A stretch of DNA of 64,000 bases, taken from NCBI GenBank assembly GCA_029204225.1, contig CM055106.1:186001-250000 (forward strand), given 5' to 3'. The notes beneath the pieces were generated by a model. The model ran no database searches. It was given only the letters and a program-made list of their open reading frames with translations, and was not told where the DNA came from. Each line of letters opens with the position of its first letter. The stretch's first letter is position 1. Shown here in pieces: positions 44,683-57,900 of this stretch. Made by a program: the position numbers and the translations under genes. This DNA comes from Diphasiastrum complanatum. Taxonomy: Eukaryota > Streptophyta > Lycopodiopsida > Lycopodiales > Lycopodiaceae.

Positions 44683-45873
44683 ACTGCCAAGTTTCGAATT
44701 CCATAATTCGAATCACTTGACAGTCCTGACTGCCGCAACTGTTCGATAGTTCAACTGCCATTTCACTAATCGGCAGTCATGTGACTATGTCATTGTGTCC
44801 AGCTATAGGTGTCGATGGTGTGTCTCGAACTATTAGTCGTTCAGGGAATGTGTCAAAAAAGGTTGCTTGAGTTCACCATTTCCATGTGTCAAAAGTTAGA
44901 GAGCATTAAATTCATCATTCAGCATTTTGTTCAATCTTCCTATTTTTTATCTTTGGGAGCCAGGTTTGAGTTCCGATTACATCATCGAGCTTTTCCTATA
45001 ATAGAACATTGAGGAATATACTTATAGGTTGTACTTTGGCTATCCATAAATAGGTTGCTCAATCAACAAACTCCAAATCTGAGAATACCATGCTTCAGAA
45101 AGAGACTTACAGCAGGCAATCATGCGTGTTTTGTGAATAAAAATAACCCTCAATGTTATGCACAAATATTCGCATCAATTTTGTAATGAAGTAACTATTG
45201 TTTAAAACAAGCAACTCAAAGCATGGAGTTTGACTTGAAACAGCAAAGACCAAAACTGTGCACTTCATTTTAAAAGGGAAGCTTTAATACTAACTAATAC
45301 TCCGTTTGACATGATTTTTCCGTTCATGTGAATAATCATGCATTGAGGTTGCATTGCTACTCTTGTAGGGTACTTGGGAAGTGCTTAGAGCCTCGATGTT
45401 GTAAACTTGAAGTCAGGGTCCAAGAACAGTTTGCCTAATTCGAATTCTTCATATGTCTCCTTCCCATGTAAATTATCCTTATTCTTATCATGACATGGCA
45501 CAAAACCCCCACATTTAAGGATATGTTTATGCTCATTCTCATTTTTAAAACTTACACTAGCATGCCTCTCAAATAATAAACAATATGACCCAAAATAAAA
45601 CAACTTCGTTGACTCCCAAAATTACTCAAATGTCTTTGCACTGAGTGATAGTATGGGGTATAACATAAAATTAGGTGTAATCAACATTGTTGGTAAAAAA
45701 AATACTTGCAGATTCACAGATAATAACACAAATATTCGGGTAAGCTATTTAGAATCGCAAAACAAAGAATGAGACTTGTGGCACATTTGCCAAATTCAAA
45801 ATTGATGTATACAATGTGCGTACCTGCCCCAAAAGAATGTACTTTGAGAAAACTTGCTTTAATTTTATAAATG
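44683..45873. other. 3' flank of the lipase gene
   Basis: AT-rich, without recognisable coding content. The short minus-strand frame at 45385-45603 has no known motif and is probably chance. The lipase 3' UTR should begin directly at 45873 and run towards lower coordinates. Confidence 0.45.
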
Positions 45874-48825
45874 CTAGTAGTATTGTGGTTTCTGTCCTTG
45901 TATGATTACACTGCTTGTATTTTCCAGAGGTTGTTTTACTAATTCATCTAAAGGGTGCACTTTTGTCCAAACTTGGGCATCTTGATAGCCAAGCAAGAAA
46001 AGCTGGTCCAAAACTGAATCTTCTGCTGGTTCTAAGGCCCAGCTCAGCAGCTATAATAAAAGGAAAACACATTAGTTTTCCAAGAGAGTTATTTCTCATC
46101 TTCGAATTTGCAAATGAAACAATCATGTTAAGCTTCCTACTGCTACATCCATCGCTGAAAAGTCATCCTTCATATTAAAAAAAGCACCAATCTACAGACT
46201 CTTGCCAAGAAGATTGATGCGTACTTGTGTTGTTGTTGCTCTGTTTTCTGGATTGCAATCTGGACTGATGCCAAAACCTTTGTAACCCAATCTAGTCATT
46301 GAAAATGCACATACACGAACCTATCATCCCAACAAAAGAGTATCAGCATGCTTGCTCTCCTTTATCTCATTGCTATGCCAATTCAGTCATTGCCTTCTTC
46401 CTCTTGGACTATCGTATTTAAGAACCTTCTCAAGTTCCTTGAATACAAGGAAAAAGTGCACAATACAACACTACTGTTCAAAGATCTAAGATGGTAGAGA
46501 ACTGTCAAGCAGGCATTCGTACAGTTAAGGGTGCAGCTGTTGGGGGCATGAACTGTGTGATTCCTCCATCAACACATACCCTGTTCCGAAATAGAGTTAC
46601 GGGTCTTGGTGCTAAGTAGCTGCCAAGTCATGTTCAAAAGAAAAATGAATCAACAGTGGCTGCCCATTAGGAGTATATTAGATTTTGATATTGACAGAAA
46701 AAGTTACAAAGTTAATCTTATTATTGTTCAAGCATAAAGGAGAGGCTGTGAATGAGTATTCTACCCACTACTTATATTGCACGTAAATGAGAAGAGCATT
46801 GGAGATTCTAAGATACCCGGGTATGAACGATGACGTGATGAGAGCATTTATTAAGTCATCCTTTGAGTCAAACTGATCAATCAGAAGACCTCTAGGCGAT
46901 CTGAAAACTTGTGTGATTGCAACTGCCAATCATAGACCAGGTAACATGAACAATGACATGTGATTCAATCCAAATTTCAAAAACCCAACAAGCATGCCTT
47001 TTTATTTACTCTTGAACAGTTTAAATCGATAAACTTATCCAGAGCAATTCACATGTACTGCTACTCAAAAGATTTCATAGAAAGTCTCAAAAATGTACTG
47101 AACATGAGGGTCTTGTGAGATGCTTGTAGAAAAGAAAACCAATTTTGAGAAGAATGTTATAAAGCTGAAGCTGAAACCTCGCACTCTTCCGCTAGCCTTT
47201 ATATGAATGTCTTCTGGCAAGACCCGCTCAAGCACAGTTCTTAAAACAGCCTATGAACAACAATGCCAACACAGTGGGTCAGTAAACTGCAAAAACATGC
47301 ACAAGCATCCTGCTAGCCCTTTGGACACATTATAAATCTTAAAAGTCCCAATATTAGAATGAGGTAAAAAGTTTTTATTCACAAACTACAATGATTTTGT
47401 ACCCCAAGTCTAAAAGCAGTCCCATTCTCACGACAATCTTGAGCAAGCTCTTTAGTAGCAATTAAGCCATCCTGCATGCTTGCTCCACCTGCTAACACTG
47501 CGCACACTATTGCACCAGCTGATGACCCAGCCAATGGAGTGTTTTCCTGATCAGAACCAAAATATGACCATCAGTGCATGAAATGATGGGAGAGGAGATA
47601 TTAATTAAATGCAACACACGATGCCTTAAGATTATGAATACATGAAGAATTATTCATAAAATTATATGGATTGACATGTACATCAATTTGAGAAGGCTTA
47701 GCTATGCTAGGAACATAGATTAGTAAGCAAATTGAAAGTGTCAAAATTGCAGCACCAAAAATTCACAAGAGTTATGAAACAAACAGTAGAGAACAATACC
47801 GAGAAAAAGAAAATCTCTTTGGGGTGAGACAGAGAGAGATAGAGATGGAAAGAAGGAAAGAAAGCTTTATTAATGTTTTTTCCATGCCAAAAGGCATATA
47901 AGACTAAAAGGTACATGTCAAGTGTGTGGTATCAGTGCGAGCGCATAAAACATCTCCAAAAACAGTAAAGAAAGTACATGTAGATAAACTATCAAGTACT
48001 CTAACTGCTATGCTCTGAAATGTGAAATGTAATGTACAAAAACATGTGCAATATAGCTAATAGTCTAAAAAACATACTATAGTATCAGTATCATGCTCTG
48101 CTGGGAATGAGAAATGATGTAATGCGAGTTGCTACAGGAGGTACAGCAAGGGTGCGCTGCTGGCACCGTCTGGAAGACTGTCGATGGAATGTGCGTCTCC
48201 TCATGGTAGGTCAGATAGCTTGGGCTGCAACATGACTCTGCCTAATGCATTGTCTCTGATCTCTGTGTGTAAGTGCATGTGCATGTGTATCATCATCATC
48301 ATCAACATCATCACCGGTATCAGCGGACTCTGGATCTGTCCTAGGTCTCCTCTTGGAGAAGAATGATGTGATCTGGAGCTGTGGTGCCAGGAAACTCTAC
48401 TGATCAGTCTGACATAAGTCCTGTCGTAGTAGGAACATCTCCCGTACCATGAGTGCAACCGGCATGTCTCGGAATAAGCAATGATATCTCCCTCTCATCT
48501 CGTAGTAGGTAGGCCATCAGAAGATGAAGTGCTCCTCAGACTCCACCTCATGTAGAGAACATAACTGATATCTAGAATACCTTGGAATCATCCGGTCTCA
48601 ATCCCAAGTAGATGTGAAAAAATACGAAGCTGACCAAGTATGAACCTAAGGCCATGAGATAGTCTAGAAGCTAGATAATGTGGTAAAATAGGGAACCCAG
48701 CTGTATCCAACTCTAAAAAATGAGTCCGATAATAATCAAGTTTGACCCATAACTGGCCCTATCAGATTCAGTTTAGATATGCTCTATATATAAAACATTT
48801 AATAAACCGCTGTATACCAAAAGGG

Positions 48826-48906
<81 letters not shown>

Positions 48907-51900
48907 CAATTGATGTCTTTGAAATACCAAAAGTTATATAAGGCTGGAAGTACAACTCAAGTGTACAATAACCGCTAGGGAGCGTGTATACGTCTCTCCA
49001 AAACAACTTCAAAAAAAAGTAAACCAAACTGGATAACTATAAACTCCTCATAGGCACTCAAAAAAAGAACAATAACAATAGATTAAAACTTATAACAACC
49101 AAGAGTAGCTACTATTGTTCAGGGAATGTATCTGAAAAAAAATGTTATGGAGGAAAATATCTTAAAAGCATCAACTCTCAACATATAACTGGTGCAATGA
49201 GACTCTAAGTTGTTCCAAGGTAAATCTAATGATGCGAGATAATTCAAAGATAAGATAGCAGGGGAGTGTCAGCCTCCAACAACATCCATCCCAAAGAAAC
49301 GAGTGCACTGGAAGTCGAGCTTGACTCTCAAAGGACCTTGCCATACTCTCTAGAGGTATGCACAATGTACGTACCTCCTAATGTATTGATGGGCCCCTTA
49401 GGATGATGGGATATGGAAATGCCAACAGTATATAGTATGCGAGAGGCCTTAGAGAACACCATGATGAGTGATGACATTGGTGGTATAAATGACGTGAAGA
49501 TGTGAGTGCCAAGTATGGATACCTCACCTCCCTCTCTTTAAACTCCGACGTCTTCTGTATGTCTGTGACCAGCCGAAAGAGGGCCTCAATCTGTACTAGA
49601 CACACTACAAACTCTACTAAGATAAACTATTGCGGAATTGAGGGCTTGGCTCGTATCATGCCTCAAATTATCAACCCTTACTCTACACATTGCATATATC
49701 TCACTTGAAACTAAATCGGTCCATATTGACCAGGGAGGCATGACCTTCCCAACTTGGCTAGTGACTGCATGTCTCATACTGAATATAGGGCCTGTGAATA
49801 GTATGCCTTGAGATGTATGAGAAAATCATCTAAAGAGGCTGATTGTCCAAAGTAAACTCTTGATGCTCCAGGCTTGTTCAGTTACCTACAGGGAAAAAGG
49901 CGATTGGATACAAGGGAATCTCTAGAACTAAGTATAAATCGGATGGATCTATAGACAAACATAAAGAAAGGTTAGTTACAATATGGTATCCTCGATAGGA
50001 AGGGATTGAGTAGGAAGAAACTTTTGCACCAATTGCTAAGTTTATTGCTATGAGGACAATTTTGTCTTTGGAGGCTCATTTTGGTTGGAATATCCAACAA
50101 ATGGATGTTAAGAGTGCATTCTTGAATGGCTATCTAGAGGAGAAAGTCTATATTGTAATAGATCCTAACACCACAGTAGGGCAAACACTCACTGATCCAC
50201 CCATCCTTGCCTACTCCCTGATATAGAGTAAGCCCCTCCTAGCCCAGTGTGAGGACTGGTAGCATGCAACTGCCAAGTGTCGGCCACGTGGCACTGACGT
50301 GGCCGACTGCACGTCGGGACCCAACTGGGGGCCCTATCCTGCTGACAGGGTCCCTAGGCTGTGTTAGGCCCGCCATAGCTATGGACCGTGCTGGGGCACA
50401 CTACTCACACTGTCTTGCCCTGTTGGTCATGTACGCTGGACACGACCCTGACTGTGGTATCTGACCTATCTGTGTTCTCTAGGGTTCGGCACTGGTTACG
50501 AGCTCGTAACACTCCCTCCCCCTTAAGAACCGTCTTGGTCCTCTAAGACAAAGTCTGAAAAAATTTTGCGAAGGACGCTGCCTCTTTCCCAAGTGGCATT
50601 CTCAACAGGCTGATCATTCCACTTAACCAGATATTCTCGGTATAGAGTATGACGAGTCTGCGTCTCTCTACTATCAAGAATCTCCTCTGGTTCATGTGGA
50701 GGTTGTTGAGGATCCAATGGGAGAACTAGAACACTGTCCCCTACCAGATTGTCTGATCTGGTTAAGGCTTTTCGTAACTGACTTACATGAAAGACTGGAA
50801 AAACCTTACTGCTGTGTGGGAGTTCTAGTTCATAGGTGACCTCGCCTAGTCTCCTACTGATGGTAAAGGGACCACAATACCTTGGAGATAACTTAGCACA
50901 CACTCCTGATTTGAGGGTTTTAGAGTCAACTGGGACTCTCAAGTAGACTTTCTCACCAGTGGAGAACTGCACATCCCGTCTGTGTGGATCTGCATAATGC
51001 CTGGCTCGATCCTGGGATTGTCTAATGCTACGCTTAGCATGTTCTATCATCTGGTTTAGGTCTTCTAAAAAGTTTCTGGCTGCTTCAACTTTTTCTTGTT
51101 TAAACCCTACAGCTGTGGGTGAGCGTGGCTGAAAACCGTACATCAGCATAAATGGGCTGTATCCCGTAGCTGAATGTTTGGTACTGTTGTAAGCAAACTC
51201 TAATATCGAGAGATACTCCTCCCAATTAGTCTGCCTCTTGCTGACGTATCCACGAAGCATATCCTCCAGCACTTGATTTACCCTTTCTGTTTGACCGTCC
51301 GTCTGTGGATGGTCGGTGGTACTCATATTAAGTTTAGTATGGAGATGATGGAATACTGCCCTCCAAAAATTTCCAGTAAACTTACTGTCCCGGTCGCTGA
51401 CTATGCCGGAAGGTAGACCGTACAATTCAAATAGCCCGTCTACAAACAACCTCGCTAACTCTGGAGCTCTAACGGTTGTTTTGGTCGGAATAAAATGAGC
51501 CATTTTGGTCAGACGGTCAACTGTGACCCATATAGCGTCATTACCCTTTTGGGTTTTAGGCAGGCCTACTATAAAATCCATGGAGATAATCTCCCATTTA
51601 CCAGCTGGTATTTCTAAGGGATGCAACAACCCTCCTGCCTTTAAACGCTCTGCTTTATTTACTTGACATTTCTGGCAACTAGTTACATACTGGTGGACGT
51701 CCTTTTTCATACTGGGCCAGAAAAATTGCCTACGAAGAAGCTCATAGGTCTTCTGTATGCATGGGTGTCCCGCGCTAGGATTGTCATGACATTCATATAG
51801 GACCTGCTGCCTATAATCCTCTGAATTGGGGACACATACTCTATCTCTATAGAGCAAGTACTCATCCTGAATGGAATACTGTTTCCATTTGAATCCTTGA

Positions 51901-54900
51901 GTCAACTGACCCTCAACCACTGGGGTTTGCTTGGGTAATACAGGCTCAGAATCCTCAACGTCATCTGACGACGTATACTCGGACTCATCATCATCCTCAA
52001 CGGAAGCTGCCGTATTCTTGGATGAACTCGGCACCAGCCCCGGGAACTGGTTCTGGAGTCTGTAACTGTCTGTTCTGGACCGCGTTCCAGATAATAGAGA
52101 AGAATGCATCATGCTGGCATTTCCCTCTCAAGGACTCGAGTAACTCATTACGAATCTGAGTAAAACTCAGCTCGTTTATCATAGGCATTCTGCTAAGGGC
52201 ATCTGCTACTGTATTGAATTTTCCACGTCTATATCTGATAGACATGTCAAACTCTTGCATCAACTCTACCCAACGAGCTTTCCGACCTCTAAGCTCAGGT
52301 TGATTGCAAAGGTATCTGAGACTCTCATGGTCTGTCAGGACCTCAAAGTTGGCACCATACAAATAATGCCTCCAAGTCTTAAGGGCATGGACTACAGAAA
52401 AGAGTTCCTTTTCATAGGCACTATACCTAGTCTGTGCTGGCTCGAGTTTTTTACTCTCGAACGCAACTGGTCGTCCACCCTGAGTTAGCACAGCACCTAC
52501 TGCAAAGTCGCTAGCATCTGTTTCGACCACAAATGGCTTATTGGGGTCGACGACCTTTAAAACTGGTGCTGTAGCTAAGGCTGTTTTGAGAGCATCAAAG
52601 CTCTCTTGTTGTGCGGACTCCCAAATGAACTCCTTTCCCTTCCCCTTAAGGAGATTTGTCATAGGGACTGCTGTCTGAGCATATTCCTTGACAAATCGTC
52701 TGTAATATCCCGCCAGACCAAGAAAGATTTGAAGTTCCAAAATATTCTGAGGTCTTAGCCAACTGAGTATGGCTTTAACCTTATTTGGGTCCATCTTAAT
52801 CCCATCTGAAGAGATAATGTGACCCAAATATGCTACTTCTTCAACGAAGAATTCACACTTGGATTGTTTAGCATAAAGCTTATGCTTTCTAAGCAGTCGA
52901 AACACCTTTCTGAGGTGTTTTAGATGCTCCTTCCTCGTTTTGCTGTAGACGAGGATGTCATCTAAAAATACGACTACAAACTTACCCAAGTATGGTCTGA
53001 GGACACTGTTCATCAAGGTCATAAAGGTCGCTGGAGCATTTGTGAGCCCAAATGGCATCACCTTAAACTCATAATGACCGTGACGAGTCCTAAAAGCTGT
53101 TTTCGAGACATCTTCCGATTTTATACGGACTTGATGATATCCCGATCTGAGGTCTACTTTGCTGAAAAACTTAGCCCCGTCGAGTTGATCAAACAACTCG
53201 TCTGCCCGAGGCATAGGGTATTTATTCTTAATTGTGACTTTATTGAGGGCTCTGTAATCTACGCAAAGACGCATAGACCCCTCCTTCTTTTTCACCAATA
53301 GGACTGGTGAGGCCCATGGTGAACTACTGGTCTGAATTTGGCCTTTCCCAAGATAGTCTGTTAACTGCCTAGTTATTTCTTCATCCTCTGTTCGGTTGAC
53401 CCGATACGGAGGTTTAGAAACAGGTGCTTGTACCTGGCACTAGGTTTATTACATGATCTACCTCTCTGCTAGGTGGTAAACCATGTGGCAAATCTTCAGG
53501 AAAAACATCTTTAAATTTAGACAATAAAGTTTCTAATTTACTGATTTTCTGCTGAATAGAACTGGAAATAGAAACTTCAGGAATAAACTGAAAGTCACAT
53601 AAGAATACCTGATGGTCTTCGTCTCCGATTAGCTGACAGAGTTCTGAACTGCAGACCATAGGGCTGTTGGGGACATGATGCTCCCCATGCAACTGGATCT
53701 CTCGGCCTTTATGCTGAAAGCTGAGGGTGTTCTCCTGATAGTTTCTGTGGAGGGAAGGTCCTAACCTGTAGAGCCAATCTCTCCCGAGAACAATGTCTGT
53801 TCGATCCAGGTGCATTATCTTAAAGTTTATTTCATCTTGGTACGCCTGAATACCAAGATTTAACTTACTTACCATAGTTTCCCATATTTTTTTATCTTCA
53901 CCCTTAGCTAATGAAACTATGTACCTATGCTGACTAGGTACTTCTGGTAGTTTAAGCTTTTTAACCAGGGTGTGGTTGATGAAATTATGGGTTGCCCCAT
54001 CATCAACCATGACTCTTACTGACTGGTTACCAACTTTCCCATGCATACGTACTAGGTCATGCGGCCCAAAGCTGAAGGGTCTCGCTAGCATTGCAGAGGT
54101 CAGCTGGCAACAGTGTTCATGATCTTCATGATACACTTTGATCTCGGAAGCTGCCGAGTCACTGGGGAAACATACAGTCTGAACAAGATGAACTTGTTTT
54201 TTATCTTTTTTAGTGAAAGGCCCCTTGGGACACTGTCTGACTGTGTGTCCCTTGCCCATACACACAAAGCACAAACGTTCTTGTTTGGGTTTCTCAAAAT
54301 CATCTGGTTTTAAGGGCTGTATGAGTGAAGGGCGTTTCTGAGGAGCTTCACCTTTAAATTTATCTTCTTTCTTTCTTTTTAAAAATTTCTTTTTAAATTG
54401 AAAGTCTTTCTGAGGAAGCTGCTCAGAAAGTGGTTGTTGTCTCGCTCTCTTCCTACCCACTGAATCATCATAGATTTGAGCATATCTGAGAGCTTGCTCA
54501 AGGGTAGTAGGCGAGTTTCTCTGGACCTCTACTTTATATTCATCTTTGAGGCCACGGACAAATCCCCTGATTTTCTGATAGTCATCCATATTTTTAATCT
54601 TTAAAATTGCTTCTCGATACTGCGAGATATATTGGATGAGGGACTTGTCCATTACTGTTCTTTCCCAGGCTTCCCAGGCTCTATCAAGTTCATTCTCTGG
54701 TAGAAATTCTCTTAGGAAAGCTTCTTCAAAAGCTTTCCATGACCGGGGAGTCTGCCCAGTCTCCTGGAGATTTAACCACCACTTATAGGCCATAGGCCCT
54801 AAAGAAAGACTGGCCTCAATTGCTTGCAAATGGTCAGGGGTCTGTTTAAGAGCATGAATGTTCTTCCATTTGCTGAGGAAGGTTTGTAGAATATCTGCAT

Positions 54901-57900
54901 TTCTATCCTTCTCTTCCCCATTAAAAGTAGGAGGCTTTAAGTCTTTAAAAACACTGGGGTGAGACCGTAAAGTCTCACCCGAAACTGATGGAAGTGGAGA
55001 AGGGGATAACTGAGAAGTGGAGGGAAGGCTTCCTTTCGCGGAGCTCAAAATCAAGTTTTTGAGTTCAGCGAACGAGTCGTCCACACTGGACTTGAAATTG
55101 GCTAATGCCAACTTCAGTTCATCCACTTCTGTTACCAATTGGAGGAACTGCTCCTTGGTAACCAGTTCGTCGAGTTCTTCGGCGAACTGTTCCTGTTCTT
55201 CTACTTCCATGGGTTCCTTCCCTTTTCTGTAAGCCAAGGCTTCTGTTTCAAGTTCGTCGAAGCCTCTCTCCTGGGGTTGATCAGGTCCCTGAGGAGTGGT
55301 CATCTTCGAAACTGAAAGAGAGCTACCTTAACTTCTGAAGGAAAAAAGTCTAAAAGACTAATTTACAACTGTACAAGGGAAAGGAAAGATGACTTAGCTG
55401 TTTCTGAAGACTGTACTTCCAAAGAAAGAATGAAGAGGAACCCTTTCAGCTCCTTTCCCCAAAATTTCAGACCTGCTGTTCCGAAAAATGCCAGTTTGAG
55501 GCTTCAAAACGGTGCTAAATTTCCCGGTTTTTTGAGGATAGTAGCTCGCTGGTCTGATTGCAATCCAACTTGTCCACAAAAAGGCAAATCTGAAGTCCAA
55601 AAACCCTTCTGAATTCTGAAATTTGAGAAGTCTCCTACTCGCTGATCTGGTAGGAATCCTCTTGCTCCAAATCTCTGACGTTGGGGCCCAAAAACTTGTT
55701 GAAAAACCAGATTTTCAGAAGTACTGGCAGCGCTGGCCCTGTTCCTCTTTTTTGGCTTCAAACTCGCTGAGAACCAGTAACTTTTTCCCTGGAAATCGGA
55801 TGTAGGTCTCTGACTGTACAGCGATGGAGGTGCTGGCTTCTTCCTACTCTAATTTCGCTGGGAAAACTATAGAGAATCCTCTCAACTCAGTGGGAAACAG
55901 CTGTTTTTTCAGCGAGTTACCTACACTTGGAATCTGACTCCTTGCTACTGTGATTTCTCAGTGGAAATCAGAAGTTTGAAGGCTGCTCCTACAGCGATCC
56001 TCCTCCTCTATTCCTCTCTGAGAATCTGAGAAACACTTCCTATCTTCTGATAGCTTTCTCTACTACTGTCCTGAACTCCCTAGGATGGAGATGGCTCTGA
56101 TACCAGTGTAATAGATCCTAACACCACAGTAGGGCAAACACTCACTGATCCACCCATCCTTGCCTACTCCCTGATATAGAGTAAGCCCCTCCTAGCCCAG
56201 TGTGAGGACTGGTAGCATGCAACTGCCAAGTGTCGGCCACGTGGCACTGACGTGGCCGACTGCACGTCGGGACCCAACTGGGGGCCCTATCCTGCTGACA
56301 GGGTCCCTAGGCTGTGTTAGGCCCGCCATAGCTATGGACCGTGCTGGGGCACACTACTCACACTGTCTTGCCCTGTTGGTCATGTACGCTGGACACGACC
56401 CTGACTGTGGTATCTGACCTATCTGTGTTCTCTAGGGTTCGGCACTGGTTACGAGCTCGTAACATATATGGAGTACCAAAAGGTTACATAGTAGCAAGAG
56501 ACAAGGTTTGCAAGTTGGATAAGGCATTATACAAACTTAAGCGAGCACCCAAGGCATGGTAACGAGGGTTGATACATACTTTGAGGAGCTTGGTTTTTAG
56601 AGGAGTAGTGCGGAGCCTACACTTTGGTAAAAGATAACCAAATTGTTATTGTAGTGATGTATGTTGATGATCTTCTCATCACAGGTTCTAATGAAGTTTT
56701 GATTCGGAATATCACGAAAGATCTCTCATCAAAGTTTGATGTTAAAGATCTTGGTTCACTACAGTACTTTCTTGGGATTCAGGTATGGAGAGTACCACAT
56801 GGTCTATTTATTTCTCGATCTAAGCAGGCACATGAACTTCTTGAAAAACTTGGGATGTCTAAATGCAAACCTATTTCAACCCCATATGATTGTGGATGTA
56901 AGCTTACAAAAGCTGAGGAAGATCAAGATGTAGATGAAATGTTATATAGATATGTAATGGCAAGTTGTAAGTAGCTGTAAACTTATTTCTACTTGATCAG
57001 CTTATCACAACCATCATGTATAGCACAACTATTCTTTATGTTATTGATTTTAACATATGTATTTCTAACTGCAATAAATCTTCAATCAATTTTTTGTAGG
57101 TTGTATCTACAAAGTTAGATGGCTAACAACTTGATGCAACATCTACAAAGGATTTGGATTGGTCACGAGATGATATTAGACGATTGTTGGAAGTTTGATC
57201 TATTTGACAACTACTCAACCAAATATTGCATATGCTATTAGTATGGTTAGTCAATTTATGGCTAAGCCTAAGCAGGGTCACTAGCAAGCTACGAAGCAAA
57301 TACTCGGATATAGTTGGAAGGCACTCTTAGAAACACTAAATCACCCACTTCCAATTTCCTAAAGGTAAGATGCCCGCATGCATAACTTTCCACTCATGCT
57401 TGACCCCTGGAAAATTTTTGCCTTGCAACCACAAATTGTTGAAATAAATGCCTATTCTACCCCTTTAGGCTTTTTACTGTTGTAACTTGTAAGTTGTGCA
57501 CATGCCATGGGGATATTAAATGAATACATTGTGAACATGGTCCCCTTATGCACATTATAGCAAGTAGTAAACCAGGATACATGGACATCTAGAGCTGAAT
57601 TTAGTAGGTGACACCTCATGGATAACCATCATGCGTGTATGACACGTGGCACCCAAGATCTTTTGGATCTATCAACCACTCACTTGTTGGAATCCATCTC
57701 TCTTGTGAAAGAGCCATTGATGTGTTTATTGTCATCTATCATAGTTGTGATGCTTTATAGGATGACCTTCATGTTTCAGCCTGGTAACAGAGCTTAACTG
57801 AATCCTTGAATAAGCACCTTAATCTTGAAAGTGAGTGACCTACAAGCCGAACATATGTTTTCAAACTGCAGTTCAAATTGATAGAGGATTTATCATTGTG

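Larger units (their letters stand above)
50149..56469 (-). mobile_element. gypsy chromovirus copy 2 (young)
   Basis: The LTRs 50154-50511 and 56107-56464, 358 bp each, look identical by eye. The target duplication is TATAT (50149-50153, 56465-56469). The minus strand carries gag-pol nearly intact. Only two one-base insertions break the frame (near 53430 and 52030) when compared with copy 1. It inserted recently into an old copia fragment within the lipase intron. Confidence 0.95.
49890..57330 (+). pseudogene. copia RT and RNase H fragment split by a chromovirus
   Basis: Left part 49890-50153: [52 protein letters not shown]. After the chromovirus it continues at 56465: [61 protein letters not shown]. 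RNase H remnants ([30 protein letters not shown]) lie at 57165-57280. Removing 50154-56464 and one TATAT restores the RT frame (KVYI-YGVP). YVDD is intact here but stops and small gaps are present. This is a different copia lineage from the one at 35620. Confidence 0.85.

Noticed and set aside
48773-49027. Frame rich in Ser-Leu and Thr-His repeats
   Set aside because: Product of the (GT)n(GA)n microsatellite.
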